Numbered from the stretch's first letter, positions 25,831-37,856 are shown. The stretch is DNA of 42,875 bases from Deltaproteobacteria bacterium (GCA_019162745.1 JAFLLC010000090.1:1-42875), one strand, 5' to 3'. The notes: generated by a model from the sequence alone, not told the origin. Program-made: numbers and translations.

Positions 25831-26789
25831 GAACATTTCCAGCAGCGAAGTAAATGATTCGGAGCAATTTCGTGAAGATCCTGAAATTCGGCGCGGCATC
25901 TGGCCGCTGCGAGCGGACAGCGCTCTGCAAAGCTGCAGCCGCCGGCAGACGCTGTCCGGAAGTCCATTTGGCCGGGCAGGGTAGGCAGGGGTTTCCCCGG
26001 CTCTGCATATTGAGGCAGAGAAGCCAGGAGCGCCTTTGTATAAGGATGGCGGGGGTCAGAAAGCAGAGTGCCGGTATGGGCGGACTCAACTATCTGGCCG
26101 GCATACATGACGGCAGTATGATCGGCACGTTCGGCCACAATCCCCAGATCATGCGTAATTAGCAGGATTGACAGGCCACTCGCTTTTCTCTGGTTATCGA
26201 GAAGTTCCAGTATCTGCGCCTGGATGGTGACATCCAATGCGGTCGTGGGTTCATCGGCAATCAGCAACGAAGGGTGGCACGCCAGGGCCATGGCTATCAT
26301 AACCCGTTGGCGCATGCCACCGCTCAACTGGTGCGGATAGTCCCGCATTCTCTCCCCGGCTGACGGAATGCCGACGTTTGTCAGGAGTTCGACTCCGCGC
26401 TCCTGAGCATCACGCCGGGAGAGGCCCATGTGCAGAATCAGCGGCTCGCAGAGTTGGTCTGTAATGCGCAAAACCGGATTCAGCGAAGTCATCGGCTCCT
26501 GAAAGACCATTGAAGCCCGTCGCCCCCGGATTGTTCGCAGCGCCTCTTCCGGCAACTCCAACAGATTATGCCCTTCAAAAACGATTTCCCCTGAGCTGAT
26601 AAACCCGGGTTGCGGAACAAGCCGCATAATCGACAGCGCCGTCATGCTTTTTCCCGATCCGGATTCCCCTACAAGTGCCAGTACGGATCCCGTTACCAGG
26701 GAAAGAGAAATCCCCCGGACGGCATGAAAGGTGCCTTGTTCGGTCGGAAAGGAGATCTGCAGGTTATGTATTGAGAGCAGTTCTGACAC
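25827..26789 (-). CDS. Peptide/nickel-type ABC transporter ATP-binding protein (DppD/OppD-like)
   Basis: The first ATPase of the pair, 320 aa: Walker [14 protein letters not shown]-loop [19 protein letters not shown], signature [16 protein letters not shown], Walker [13 protein letters not shown] and the Opp/Dpp C-terminus [16 protein letters not shown]. The open frame extends back to 26957, but that extension shows no family resemblance. The domain begins at [15 protein letters not shown], so GTG 26789 is chosen, with a weak GGGA site. It is divergent from the SpoIID gene and coupled to the second ATPase. Permeases must lie elsewhere or be absent. Confidence 0.87.
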   Translation of the reverse strand: MSELLSIHNLQISFPTEQGTFHAVRGISLSLVTGSVLALVGESGSGKSMTALSIMRLVPQPGFISSGEIVFEGHNLLELPEEALRTIRGRRASMVFQEPMTSLNPVLRITDQLCEPLILHMGLSRRDAQERGVELLTNVGIPSAGERMRDYPHQLSGGMRQRVMIAMALACHPSLLIADEPTTALDVTIQAQILELLDNQRKASGLSILLITHDLGIVAERADHTAVMYAGQIVESAHTGTLLSDPRHPYTKALLASLPQYAEPGKPLPTLPGQMDFRTASAGGCSFAERCPLAAARCRAEFQDLHEIAPNHLLRCWKCS

Positions 26790-27014
26790 GGCAAATTCCC
26801 GGATAATCCTGTATAAATACCAGCAAGCGGAGCGCATGATAATCGAGCGCATTGGTGGTTGCTGCCAATTGTTGATTGAGCTGGTCAAACATACAGTAAA
26901 GATGCAAAATTGTACAATATTGATCTTCATGCTAAAACGTTCAAAAAAAACAGGCAATCAAAAAAATTGACACAATGGAGTGTTCTATGTTTTTATCTTC
27001 AGGTTTTGCAGCCA

Positions 27015-28148
27015 ATGTATCGCATGTGCATACTTATCGTTCTGACGCTGACTACGACCGTTTTGTCGTGGCCGGGGATGGACAGGATAAATGCAGCAGT
27101 TCTGGATGAAACCATCCGGATTGCTATTGTTAAATCAGCTCCCGAAGTGACGGTGACTGGTGACGGACTCCTTGTCACTGATGAGACAGGCAGTCCCCTT
27201 GCCATGTTGTTTCCGGCCAAGGTAAAGGCTGTGAAGGATGGTCTGCTGGTGGAGGGGAAGCTGTTCCGGCGCTTGTTATTTTCTGCTCCCTCTGCCGTGT
27301 ATGTGAATAACAAACCGTACCGGGGACTTGCGGAGCTGTCCGTGGCAGACAAGGGGATTCTGGTGATAAACCAGTTGCCGCTTGAGGAATATCTGGTCGG
27401 ACTGATTAACTGCGAAATATCTTCTGCATGGCCGATTGAAGCGGTAAAAGCCCAGGCGATAATCGCCAGAACATATGCTTTAAACAGGAAGATGGCCCGT
27501 TTGACCTCCCCATATCATCTCGAATCATCTGTAATTGATCAGGTGTATGAAGGGTGTCTGATCGAAGACAGCCGTTCCCGTCGCGCGGTTATTGAGACTG
27601 AAGGGGAAGTGCTGACATTCGGTGGCGCCATTATTCAGGCTTTTTACCACTCCAGTTGCGGTGGGCGGACCGAATCGTCCGAAAATGTCTGGGGGGCTTC
27701 GCTGCCTTACCTGAAAGGTGTTGAATGTCAGTATTGCCTGACTTCACCTACGGGTACAACCTGGGAGTACAAGCTTTCCCTGAAAGATATTGAAGAACGG
27801 CTGCGGGGGACTGGACATAAAGTGTCAGGCCTTTACGATATAAAGCCGGGAGTGGATAATTCCCGAGGCCGCCTTAAGCAGGTTCTCCTGCTGGCGTCAA
27901 GAGGTGGCGGCGCGATCAGTGGCGAACAGTTTCGCAAGGCTGTCGGGTATGGTTTCATTAAGAGCACCCGCTTCACCATGAAAAATTCTAAGAATGAAAT
28001 CAGCTTTTCAGGAAGCGGCAACGGTCATGGCGTCGGATTATGCCAATGGGGTGCCAAACAGCGTGCACTTGATGGCTTTACCGCTGGAGAAATTCTTTCC
28101 TACTACTACCCCGGCACGGAGTTGAAAAAGCTCTCTGAAATTCGTTGA
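27015..28148 (+). CDS. SpoIID/LytB domain protein, predicted lytic transglycosylase-like
   Basis: An exported peptidoglycan-active protein. A hydrophobic N-terminus (MCILIVLTLTTTVLSWPG) serves as signal. The SpoIID/LytB domain shows LPLEEYLVGLINCEISSAWP with the conserved catalytic glutamate E134, KAQAIIARTYAL, YHSSCGGRTESSENVWG, and the C-terminal GNGHGVGLCQWGAKQRA. SpoIID removes stem-free glycan strands in sporulating Firmicutes, but this organism type does not sporulate and the role here is presumably in cell-wall remodelling or division. The frame is open from 26910; ATG 27015 (or 27024) best fits the signal peptide. No good ribosome site is seen for either. Confidence 0.85.
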   Translation: MYRMCILIVLTLTTTVLSWPGMDRINAAVLDETIRIAIVKSAPEVTVTGDGLLVTDETGSPLAMLFPAKVKAVKDGLLVEGKLFRRLLFSAPSAVYVNNKPYRGLAELSVADKGILVINQLPLEEYLVGLINCEISSAWPIEAVKAQAIIARTYALNRKMARLTSPYHLESSVIDQVYEGCLIEDSRSRRAVIETEGEVLTFGGAIIQAFYHSSCGGRTESSENVWGASLPYLKGVECQYCLTSPTGTTWEYKLSLKDIEERLRGTGHKVSGLYDIKPGVDNSRGRLKQVLLLASRGGGAISGEQFRKAVGYGFIKSTRFTMKNSKNEISFSGSGNGHGVGLCQWGAKQRALDGFTAGEILSYYYPGTELKKLSEIR

Positions 28149-28172
28149 ATATGGATCAAAAGCAGAGATTGA

Positions 28173-30340
<2,168 letters not shown>

Positions 30341-30363
30341 TAAACTTAAAGGGGGACAACAAC

Positions 30364-30690
30364 ATGTTTGGATTAGCTTTTGCGATGGGAGGTGCTCCAG
30401 GAGGAGCGGCAGGTGGAGCTAGCGGGGGTATGGCGGCGTTTCAGCAGATAATTCCGCTGGTGTTCATGTTTGCAATATTTTATTTTTTACTCATTCGTCC
30501 GCAGCAGAAAAAGGCCAAAGAGCATAAAGCTCTGCTGGAAGCGATGAAAAAGGGTGACAATGTCGTTACGGCTGGTGGCGTCCATGGCAAAGTTACTTCA
30601 GTGGAGAACGATCTTGTGACTCTTGAGATTGCAAACAACGTAAATATTAAAATTACCAAGAGCTACATCGCAGCAATCAAGAAGGACTAG
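30364..30690 (+). CDS. yajC: Preprotein translocase accessory subunit YajC
   Basis: A small inner-membrane partner of SecDF. One membrane segment (IIPLVFMFAIFYFLLI, about residues 22-38) is followed by the hallmark RPQQKKAKEHKALLEAMKKG and VVTAGGVHGKVTSVENDLVT. The N-terminus is unusually rich in Gly and Ala (GGAPGGAAGGASGG). Length is 108 aa. GGGGGA precedes the ATG. Its place between tgt and secD is conserved. Confidence 0.95.
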   Translation: MFGLAFAMGGAPGGAAGGASGGMAAFQQIIPLVFMFAIFYFLLIRPQQKKAKEHKALLEAMKKGDNVVTAGGVHGKVTSVENDLVTLEIANNVNIKITKSYIAAIKKD

Positions 30691-30719
30691 TTCAAAATCC
30701 GGAAGGGAGAACAAGCCTT

Positions 30720-32312
30720 ATGCCGAAAGGAACTGGCTGGCGTATAAGCCTGATAGCAGTTTTTGTTGTATTTTCGTTTCTGTACCTGACTCCAACCCTG
30801 GTGAGCAGCTTGCCGTCATGGTGGGGGAACTTTTTGCCGGATGACAAGATTCATCTCGGGCTTGACCTGCAGGGTGGAACACACCTGGTGATGGAGGTTG
30901 ATACCCAGAAAGCGGTTGAAGGGTCTCTTGATCTTGTCGCGACAGATCTTGAAGATACGCTGAACAGCAAGAATCTTCATTTCAAACGTATTTCAAGGGA
31001 CGGTTCTGATAAGGTGTCCGTGGTGCTGTACGAAAAGGGGACTGCCGATACGGTACAAAAGCTGATCAAGGATAAATATCCATCCTATGAACAGAGTCCG
31101 ACTTTTGACGAAGGCGGTTTTGTTGCTCTGACGTTGCGGGTAAGCGAGAAGGATGCGCAGGATCGTAAGGACAAGGCTGTTCAGCAGGCGCTCGAAACAA
31201 TCCGTAACAGGATTGACCAGTTCGGCGTTTCGGAACCTACTATCCAGCGCGAAGGGATCAATCATATTGTTGTCCAGCTGCCCGGCATCAAGGATCCGCA
31301 GCGGGCGATTGAGCTGATCGGACGTACTGCCAGACTCGATTTTAAAATGGTGCGCGAGGATATCTCACCTACATCCGGTACGATTCCCGATGACGCCGAG
31401 CTGCTCAAGGAAAAATCAGTAGACCCGACAACCGGTGCGGTTACGGAAATTCCGATCGTAGTCCAGAAAAAAGCGATGATCACCGGCGATCTGTTGACTG
31501 ACGCTCAGGTAAGAATCGATTCACAGTTCAACCAGCCATATGTCGGCATTGAGTTCAATTCACTTGGCGCCAAGCTGTTTGACCAGGTCACCGCAGCAAA
31601 TGTCGGCAAACGCTTTGCTATCGTTCTTGACAACAATATTCACTCAGCTCCGGTTATACGTGAGCGGATTTCCGGCGGCAGCGCCCAGATCTCTGGCAAC
31701 TTTACCGAGAAAACCGCTGCCGATCTTGCGATTGTACTTAGGGCCGGAGCACTGCCTGCCCCGGTCAATATTATCCAGAATGTGACCGTTGGCCCCTCTT
31801 TGGGACAGGACTCCATCAATAAAGGTCTGTATGCCGGCCTGATCGGGGTGCTGCTGGTCGTTATCTTTATGGCGGTTTATTATAAACTGTCGGGCCTGAT
31901 TGCCGACCTGGGTATGGTTTTGAACATACTCTTCCTGATGGGTGTATTGGCTTTACTGGGCGCAACGCTTACTCTTCCCGGCATCGCCGCTATCGTACTG
32001 CTGATCGGCATGTCGGTTGACGCCAATGTCATTATTTTTGAGCGCATCCGTGAAGAGCTCAAGCTGGGTAAATCTCCCAAATCGGCTTTGGATGCAGGCT
32101 ACGACAAGGCTTTCCTGACGATCATGGACTCCCATGTTACCACCTTGATTACGGCGGCGGTTCTGTTTCAGTTCGGTACCGGCCCGGTCAAGGGGTTTGC
32201 CGTTTCCTTGAGTCTGGGGGTCATCATTAACCTGTTCACTTCATTGATCGGTACAAAGGTGATATTTGACATCTTTCTGCACAAGGGAACAGTCAAAAAA
32301 ATGAGCATATAG
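30720..32312 (+). CDS. secD: Protein translocase subunit SecD
   Basis: A proton-motive-force-linked subunit that helps pull secreted proteins through SecYEG. One N-terminal membrane helix is followed by LGLDLQGGTHLVMEV and a large periplasmic P1 domain containing IRNRIDQFGVSEPTIQREG. Then come FAIVLDNNIHSAPVI, and five C-terminal helices with GLIADLGMVLNILFLMGVLA and GMSVDANVIIFERIREEL. Length is 530 aa. A GGAAGGGAG site lies upstream. SecF follows after 14 bases. Confidence 0.97.
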   Translation: MPKGTGWRISLIAVFVVFSFLYLTPTLVSSLPSWWGNFLPDDKIHLGLDLQGGTHLVMEVDTQKAVEGSLDLVATDLEDTLNSKNLHFKRISRDGSDKVSVVLYEKGTADTVQKLIKDKYPSYEQSPTFDEGGFVALTLRVSEKDAQDRKDKAVQQALETIRNRIDQFGVSEPTIQREGINHIVVQLPGIKDPQRAIELIGRTARLDFKMVREDISPTSGTIPDDAELLKEKSVDPTTGAVTEIPIVVQKKAMITGDLLTDAQVRIDSQFNQPYVGIEFNSLGAKLFDQVTAANVGKRFAIVLDNNIHSAPVIRERISGGSAQISGNFTEKTAADLAIVLRAGALPAPVNIIQNVTVGPSLGQDSINKGLYAGLIGVLLVVIFMAVYYKLSGLIADLGMVLNILFLMGVLALLGATLTLPGIAAIVLLIGMSVDANVIIFERIREELKLGKSPKSALDAGYDKAFLTIMDSHVTTLITAAVLFQFGTGPVKGFAVSLSLGVIINLFTSLIGTKVIFDIFLHKGTVKKMSI

Positions 32313-32326
32313 GGGGAGCATCGTTC

Positions 32327-33238
32327 ATGGAAATTCTTGGCAAGACCAACATAGACTTTATCGGCAAGCGGAATATTGCGTTTGTCATTTCATCGATTAT
32401 CGCGATTATCGGCATTATCGGCATCATCCAGATTAGCCGCGGCGCCGCCAACATGGGGATAGACTTTTCCGGCGGCACCGCCATGCAGCTGAAATTCAGC
32501 AAGCCGTTTTCGATTGCCGATGCCAGAGCCGCCCTGCACAAGCACGGCATTGCCAAGGCTGATCTGCAGGAAATCAAAGAGGGGAACATGCTCTTGGTCA
32601 AGATGGCCGGAGCTGCCGTCGGCAAGCAATCGGAACTGGTGCAGATATCGTTTAAAAAAGAGTTTGCGGATAACCCCTTTACTGTTGAAAGTTCTACTGA
32701 AATCGGGCCTTCAGTCGGTGACAAGCTGCGCAAAGACACGCTGATTGCCGTTGTTATCTCGCTGTTTGGTATCATAATATATATCGCCTGGCGTTTTGAT
32801 TTGAAATTCGGTATCGGGGCAACCATAGCTACCATGCATGATGTCCTGGCCATGGTTGCCGTTTTTTACCTGCTGAATAAAGAGATTAATCTGCTCTTTA
32901 TCACGGCCGTTCTGACTATCGCCGGCTATTCGCTGACAGATACGGTGGTTATATTTGACCGTATCCGCGAAAACCTGCACAAAAACCTTAAAGGTGCCAT
33001 GCATAACATCTTCAACGGCAGCATCAACGAGGTTCTATCCCGTACCATTATTACCTCTTTAACAACCTTTATAGCTGCTTTGTCACTGTTTTTGTTCGGC
33101 GGCGAAGTTATACATGATTTTTCTCTTGCGCTATTGATAGGAATCGGGATTGCCACGTATTCATCTGTGTTTGTCGCCAGTCCGATTGTGGTTATTCTTG
33201 AAAATCGCGCCTTGGCAAAAAATGTTAAAGCCGCATAG
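32327..33238 (+). CDS. secF: Protein translocase subunit SecF
   Basis: The SecD partner. It shows the expected six-helix arrangement: NIDFIGKRNIAFVISSIIAI, then GIDFSGGTAMQLKF, and TEIGPSVGDKLRKDTLIAV. The helices that follow carry TIAGYSLTDTVVIFDRIREN and RTIITSLTTFIAALSLFLFG. Length is 303 aa, normal for the family. A GGGGGAG site precedes the ATG. Translocation-coupled with secD; the TPR gene follows after 31 bases. Confidence 0.97.
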   Translation: MEILGKTNIDFIGKRNIAFVISSIIAIIGIIGIIQISRGAANMGIDFSGGTAMQLKFSKPFSIADARAALHKHGIAKADLQEIKEGNMLLVKMAGAAVGKQSELVQISFKKEFADNPFTVESSTEIGPSVGDKLRKDTLIAVVISLFGIIIYIAWRFDLKFGIGATIATMHDVLAMVAVFYLLNKEINLLFITAVLTIAGYSLTDTVVIFDRIRENLHKNLKGAMHNIFNGSINEVLSRTIITSLTTFIAALSLFLFGGEVIHDFSLALLIGIGIATYSSVFVASPIVVILENRALAKNVKAA

Positions 33239-33269
33239 CCGCCATTAATATTCCCTTGGGAGACGTTCT

Positions 33270-33845
33270 ATGAATAAAGATTCCATCCTGATTGCTGTTG
33301 TTGCCCTGATTGTCGGATTGCTGGGTGGGTATCTTGTCTTTAGCATAAGCACTTCCGGTAAAGCCCAACAGTCAAATGTCGCAATCCAGACCGGTGCAGG
33401 ATCGCCTGCCGACTACACGCAGCGTATCGTCCAGGCAGAGAAGATTGTGGCTCAGGATCCCAAAAACCTTAACGCGTGGATATCTCTTGGCAATGACTAT
33501 TTTGATACGGCCCAATCCCAAAAAGCGATTAATGCCTATGGTAAAGCGCTGGAGATTGGACCGGATAACCCGAACGTACTGACTGACCAGGGGATTATGT
33601 TCAGAGCAGTTGGGTGGTATGATAAGGCGCTTGCTAATTTTGAAAGGGCTAACAAGATTGATCCTAACCATCTGCAGAGCCTGTACAATGCCGGTCTGGT
33701 TTATGCAGTTGATTTGAAGCAGCCTGAAAAGGCGACCCCGTACTGGAACAGATATCTCAAGCTGGACTCAAGCAGTCCGACCGCCATTCAGATAAAAGGG
33801 ATGATGGAGCAACCGGGCAGGAGCATGTCTCCGGCGATGAAATAA
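33270..33845 (+). CDS. Membrane-anchored TPR protein
   Basis: An N-terminal membrane helix (SILIAVVALIVGLLGGYLVF, residues 5-24) without an obvious cleavage site anchors a periplasmic domain. At least three tetratricopeptide repeats follow, such as NAWISLGNDYFDTAQSQKAI, NVLTDQGIMFRAVGWYDKAL and LQSLYNAGLVYAVDLKQPEK, covering about residues 65-175. The layout resembles CcmH/NrfG-type assembly helpers, but no cytochrome maturation gene is near. It probably scaffolds other envelope proteins. It is last in the queA-secF run and is followed directly by a terminator. Confidence 0.85.
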   Translation: MNKDSILIAVVALIVGLLGGYLVFSISTSGKAQQSNVAIQTGAGSPADYTQRIVQAEKIVAQDPKNLNAWISLGNDYFDTAQSQKAINAYGKALEIGPDNPNVLTDQGIMFRAVGWYDKALANFERANKIDPNHLQSLYNAGLVYAVDLKQPEKATPYWNRYLKLDSSSPTAIQIKGMMEQPGRSMSPAMK

Positions 33846-33856
33846 ATGCAACCTAT

Positions 33857-33882
33857 CCCCCGCTTGTCGGGGGTTTTTTTTT
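33857..33882 (+). terminator. Strong intrinsic terminator after the TPR gene
   Basis: CCCCCG (33857-33862) and CGGGGG (33868-33873) form a perfect six-pair GC stem around a five-base loop, followed by nine T. It ends the queA-tgt-yajC-secD-secF-TPR transcript 12 bases after the stop codon and 19 bases before recJ. Confidence 0.93.
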
Positions 33883-33900
33883 GACAAAGGGACGTACCGG

Positions 33901-35610
33901 ATGGAGAAAAAATGGGCTGTTAAAACGGTTGACGATGTTGGGGTTGAAAATCTGTCCCGGCTACTCGGGGTCGGCTCAATAACCGCACGGATTCTTATCG
34001 GCAGGGGAATAGACGCGGTTGAAGATGGCCGGCAGTACTTATTACCCTCCCTGTCAGCGATGCATGATCCTTTTTTGTTGAAGGGTATGCAGACTGCGGT
34101 AGAACGGGTACTGCTGGCTCTCGAAAACAGCGAAACAGTCTGTGTCTACGGTGACTATGATGTCGACGGAATTACCGGCACGGCTTTGCTGGTTTCATTT
34201 CTGCGTCAAGTGGGGTTGATCTGCAACTATTTCATACCCAGTCGTTTTGATGATGGCTATGGTCTTAATGAAGAGGCGTTGCAACGTATCATTGATACAG
34301 GTGCCACGCTGATTATTTCTGTCGATTGCGGTATTACTGCGGTAAAAGAGGCCATCTTCTGTCGGCATGCCGGTGTTGATCTGGTTATACTAGACCATCA
34401 TGCGCCCAGGGAGATTATTCCGGAAGCGACTGCGGTGGTAAACCCTCTGCAGCCCGGCTGTTCCTATCCATTTAAAATGCTGGCCGGTGTCGGCGTCGCC
34501 TTTAATCTGCTGGTTGCGCTGCGGAGTCGCATGAGGTTGGCTGGGCTGTTTGGTATTAGTGATGAGCCTGATCTTCGGGATTGGCTTGATCTTGTTGCAC
34601 TCGGGACGATCGCCGATGTCGTGCCGCTCGTCGGCCAAAATCGTACCTATGCGTATTATGGTTTGCAAAAGCTTGAAAGCAGCCGCAGGCCCGGCATTGC
34701 AGCGCTTAAAAAAGTCGCCGGAATCAAGGATACTGTTAATTGCGGCCAGGTTGGATTCCGTCTGGCGCCACGGCTGAATGCCGCCGGTCGAATGGAAAGC
34801 GCAGTGCCGGGTGTTGACCTGCTGCTTAACAATAGTGCCGATGAATGTGCTATCATTGCAGATGAGCTGGATACGGCTAATGCAGAGCGCCAGGCTGTGG
34901 AGCGGGGAATACTTGAACAGGCTGTTGCAATGGTTGATAGCGGCGGAAACTATCCCGCCTGCAGAAGTATTGTCCTCGCTTCACGGGACTGGCATCAGGG
35001 GGTTATCGGCATTGTTGCGTCCCGGCTGGTTGAACGCTACCATCGCCCGACTATTCTGATTGCCATTGATGAGGAAGGAAAAGCAAAAGGTTCCGGGCGC
35101 AGTATTCCTGGTTTTCATCTGCTGGAGGCGCTGACCGCCTGTCCTGATTATCTTGATCGTTTCGGAGGGCACCGCTATGCCGCCGGCATCGGTTTGGAAG
35201 CTGGAAATATTGATGCCTTTGCCGCAGCCTTTGAAGCTGCCTCTCTTCAAATCCTTGGTGACCGTGAACTTGTGCCGTCCCTTGATATTGATGGTGACGT
35301 TTGCCCGGCTGAAGTAAATCTCACCCTGACTAACGAGTTTAAACGTATGGAGCCGTTTGGAGCCGGGAATCCGGAGCCGACCCTGATGATGCGGCGTGTT
35401 ACGGTGGTTGATCGCCGGATTGTCGGCGAGGGGCACCTTAAACTGCGATTGTCTGCAGGTGGACTGGTCTTTAGCGGCATCGCGTTCAGGCAGGCAGAAT
35501 GCCCTGCTGACGGGCTGCTGGATATCGCCTTTTTCCCTGAGAGCAACTTCTGGAACAATGCAACTACGTTGCAATTACGTATAAAAGCGATGCGGAAGGC
35601 GGCGTCTTGA
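33901..35610 (+). CDS. recJ: Single-stranded-DNA-specific exonuclease RecJ
   Basis: A 5'-3' ssDNA exonuclease for mismatch repair and recombination. DHH-family motifs are in order: CVYGDYDVDGITGTALL near residue 80, SVDCGI, the DHH triad in LVILDHHAPRE near 163, and LGTIADVVPL. The DHHA1 part contains RLNAAGRMESA, DWHQGVIGIVASRLVERYH, GSGRSIPGFHL and the RNA/DNA-backbone GGH segment FGGHRYAAGIGL. A C-terminal OB domain has MEPFGAGNPEPTL. Length is 569 aa. AAAGGGA precedes the ATG. Its stop overlaps the next start (TGATG). Confidence 0.96.
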   Translation: MEKKWAVKTVDDVGVENLSRLLGVGSITARILIGRGIDAVEDGRQYLLPSLSAMHDPFLLKGMQTAVERVLLALENSETVCVYGDYDVDGITGTALLVSFLRQVGLICNYFIPSRFDDGYGLNEEALQRIIDTGATLIISVDCGITAVKEAIFCRHAGVDLVILDHHAPREIIPEATAVVNPLQPGCSYPFKMLAGVGVAFNLLVALRSRMRLAGLFGISDEPDLRDWLDLVALGTIADVVPLVGQNRTYAYYGLQKLESSRRPGIAALKKVAGIKDTVNCGQVGFRLAPRLNAAGRMESAVPGVDLLLNNSADECAIIADELDTANAERQAVERGILEQAVAMVDSGGNYPACRSIVLASRDWHQGVIGIVASRLVERYHRPTILIAIDEEGKAKGSGRSIPGFHLLEALTACPDYLDRFGGHRYAAGIGLEAGNIDAFAAAFEAASLQILGDRELVPSLDIDGDVCPAEVNLTLTNEFKRMEPFGAGNPEPTLMMRRVTVVDRRIVGEGHLKLRLSAGGLVFSGIAFRQAECPADGLLDIAFFPESNFWNNATTLQLRIKAMRKAAS

Positions 35611-36509
35611 TGCAAAGAAACGAACGTTTCGACAAAGCCGACAGGATCATAAAGATCGGTTTCTGGGTAAATGCCGTATTGATGGTTATGAAATTGTCAG
35701 CCGGTCACTGGGGACAGTCGGATGCCGTTTTTGCCGATGGTATCGAGAGTGCGTGTGATTTTATCGCAATATTTGCCACCATGATTGCGCTCAAGCTGGG
35801 CCGCCAGCCTTTTGATGCCAACCACCCCTACGGTCATGGCCGCGCAGAAAGCCTTGCCGCGCTTCTGATTTCACTAGTGATAGCTGCTACCGGCGGCTGG
35901 ATCATGTTTCAATCGGTAATTACAATCTTCGCTGGAGATTTCAACTCACCAGGCTGGATTGCCGTTGCTGCCGCTGCCGTAACGATAGCCACCAAAGAAT
36001 GGCTCTACCGATTCTCGACCCGTACGGGTAAAAAACTCGAAAGTCCGGCACTGCTGGCAATTGCCAAAGATCACCGTAAAGATGCTATTACATCAGTTGC
36101 AACACTGGTCGGTGTCATTGGTGCCTTTTTCGGGCTGGGGATCATGGATCCGCTGGCGGCCGGCCTTACCTCATTATTTATTCTGCATGTCGGTTACCAG
36201 ACGTTTCGTGAAGCGTCCCACGATCTTATGGACGGGACAGCTCCGGCTGATTTTATCGACGCTCTGCAAATACTGGCAGAAAGTGTCGACCAGGTTGAAC
36301 ATGTGCATGAATTGCGTGCCCGGCGTTCCGGACAGTATATGATCGTAGATCTGAAGCTTGAAATGGATCCTAATATGACGGTCAAGCAATCACACGATGT
36401 TGCTACACGCGTAAAAAAACTGATTTTTGACCGTTATCCCGGCGTCGGAGACGTCATGATTCATATCAATCCTCACGACGAGGAACATGAGGATTTGATC
36501 AGATTATGA
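35610..36509 (+). CDS. Cation diffusion facilitator family transporter
   Basis: A 299-aa divalent-cation/proton antiporter of the inner membrane. The metal site is FADGIESACDF in helix 2 and AKDHRKDAITSVATL in helix 5, supported by the HPYGHGRAESLAAL loop. About five or six hydrophobic segments are visible. The C-terminal cytoplasmic domain (VEHVHELRARRSGQYMIVDL, MIHINPHDEEHEDL) is complete. Zn, Fe or Mn cannot be distinguished by eye. ATG 35610 overlaps the recJ stop; the in-frame TTG 35607 is less likely. It converges on mtaB. Confidence 0.92.
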   Translation: MQRNERFDKADRIIKIGFWVNAVLMVMKLSAGHWGQSDAVFADGIESACDFIAIFATMIALKLGRQPFDANHPYGHGRAESLAALLISLVIAATGGWIMFQSVITIFAGDFNSPGWIAVAAAAVTIATKEWLYRFSTRTGKKLESPALLAIAKDHRKDAITSVATLVGVIGAFFGLGIMDPLAAGLTSLFILHVGYQTFREASHDLMDGTAPADFIDALQILAESVDQVEHVHELRARRSGQYMIVDLKLEMDPNMTVKQSHDVATRVKKLIFDRYPGVGDVMIHINPHDEEHEDLIRL

Positions 36510-36557
36510 GTTTCTTCATCCGATCGGAGCAAGTCCACCCTGATCCCCGGTTTTGTC

Positions 36558-37856
36558 TCACCTATCCGATACTGCTGTTGTATTTCCCGAACAAACCGCC
36601 CCGTTACAGCGTGTTATCCGCACGGAAACTTCTTCGTTTACCAGCGCCTTTTCACCGGGAAACGAAACAGAGATGTAATTGCGTGACAATCCACTGCAGA
36701 ATCCGGATGTAACATCGTATCTTTGAATCAGAATTTTTAGATCCTTGTCCACAAACCGCTGCAGAAATATCTCTTTTTTCTGTTTCGCAATGTTTCGTAA
36801 AGACGCTGCCCGCACGGTAACTGTCTGGGGTGACAGGTGTCCCGACATGCTCGCCGCCCTGGTACCCGGGCGGCTGGAATAGGGGAAGACATGCAGATCG
36901 GAGAATGGCAGATCTTCAAGTAATCTGACGGTATCCTGAAACTCCTCCTCTGTTTCCCCCGGAAATCCGGCGATCACGTCGGCACCGATAAAAGCGTCCG
37001 GCATGGCAACAGAAATCCGCGTCACCAGATCCCGGAATTCCCCCGAAGTGTACGGTCTCCCCATGCGCTTCAATACCGAATCGCTGCCGCTCTGCAACGG
37101 CAGATGCAGGTGCGGGCAGATGCTCTTTGATTGCGCCATCAGGCCCAGCAGTTCCTCGCTGACTTCATTGGGTTCGACCGAGCCGATACGCAGGCGGGGG
37201 ACAATGTACTCGGCAGTAATTTCTCTGACGAGAGCTGTCAGCGATGTCGGTGATGAGAGGTCCAGACCATAAGCACCAAGATGGATGCCGGTCAGTACGA
37301 TCTCCTTGAAGCTGTTAGCGGCAAGGTCCCGCACACCTTGCAGGATCTCGGCTGGACTGACGCTGCGGCTGCGACCACGGGCGTAGGGGACGATACAGTA
37401 CGCGCAGAACGAGTTGCAGCCGTTCTGGATCTGGAGAAAAGCGCGGATATGTTCGGCAAAGCTGGTCAGTTTAAGCGGTTCGGCCCGGCTGACGGCAGCA
37501 ATATCAGAAACCGAGCTAGTGGCAGATTCGAGAAAATCCGAGATGTTCTGTTTTTCCTGGTTGCCGAGCACACAATCGAGCTCGGGCATCTTTTCCAGCT
37601 CACCCGGCGCCACCTGAGCGTAGCAGCCGGTTGCAATGATGCGTGAAGCCGGGTTAAGACGGTGGGCGCGGCGGATCAGTCGGCGGGTTTCCGCGTCAGT
37701 CCGGGCAGTCACTGTGCAGGAGTTGACGATATAAATATCAGATGGTTCGGTGAAGGGGACGACGAGGTACCCGGCGGCTTTCAGCTGTTCAATCATGGCG
37801 GCCGATTCGAATTGATTGGTTTTGCATCCCAGAGTGCTGATGGCTACACGTTTCAT
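36558..37856 (-). CDS. mtaB: tRNA (t6A37-C2)-methylthiotransferase MtaB
   Basis: Adds a methylthio group to t6A37, giving ms2t6A, by radical SAM chemistry. The N-terminal MTTase domain holds three cluster cysteines C11 (STLGCKTNQ), C47 (VNSCTVT) and C78 (ATGCYAQ). The radical SAM CxxxCxxC is C147-C151-C154 (CNSFCAYC). LRIGSVEPNEVSEELL and HLPLQSGSDSVLKRMGRPY are characteristic of this branch, and a C-terminal TRAM-like domain ends the 432 aa. Its ATG overlaps the stop of the MATE gene (ATGA), so the two are coupled. Confidence 0.95.
   Translation of the reverse strand: MKRVAISTLGCKTNQFESAAMIEQLKAAGYLVVPFTEPSDIYIVNSCTVTARTDAETRRLIRRAHRLNPASRIIATGCYAQVAPGELEKMPELDCVLGNQEKQNISDFLESATSSVSDIAAVSRAEPLKLTSFAEHIRAFLQIQNGCNSFCAYCIVPYARGRSRSVSPAEILQGVRDLAANSFKEIVLTGIHLGAYGLDLSSPTSLTALVREITAEYIVPRLRIGSVEPNEVSEELLGLMAQSKSICPHLHLPLQSGSDSVLKRMGRPYTSGEFRDLVTRISVAMPDAFIGADVIAGFPGETEEEFQDTVRLLEDLPFSDLHVFPYSSRPGTRAASMSGHLSPQTVTVRAASLRNIAKQKKEIFLQRFVDKDLKILIQRYDVTSGFCSGLSRNYISVSFPGEKALVNEEVSVRITRCNGAVCSGNTTAVSDR

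Noticed and set aside
26909-26918. ATTGTACAAT palindrome between the ABC ATPase and SpoIID genes
   Set aside because: A ten-base AT-rich palindrome occurs often by chance; no regulator or second copy ties it to a function.
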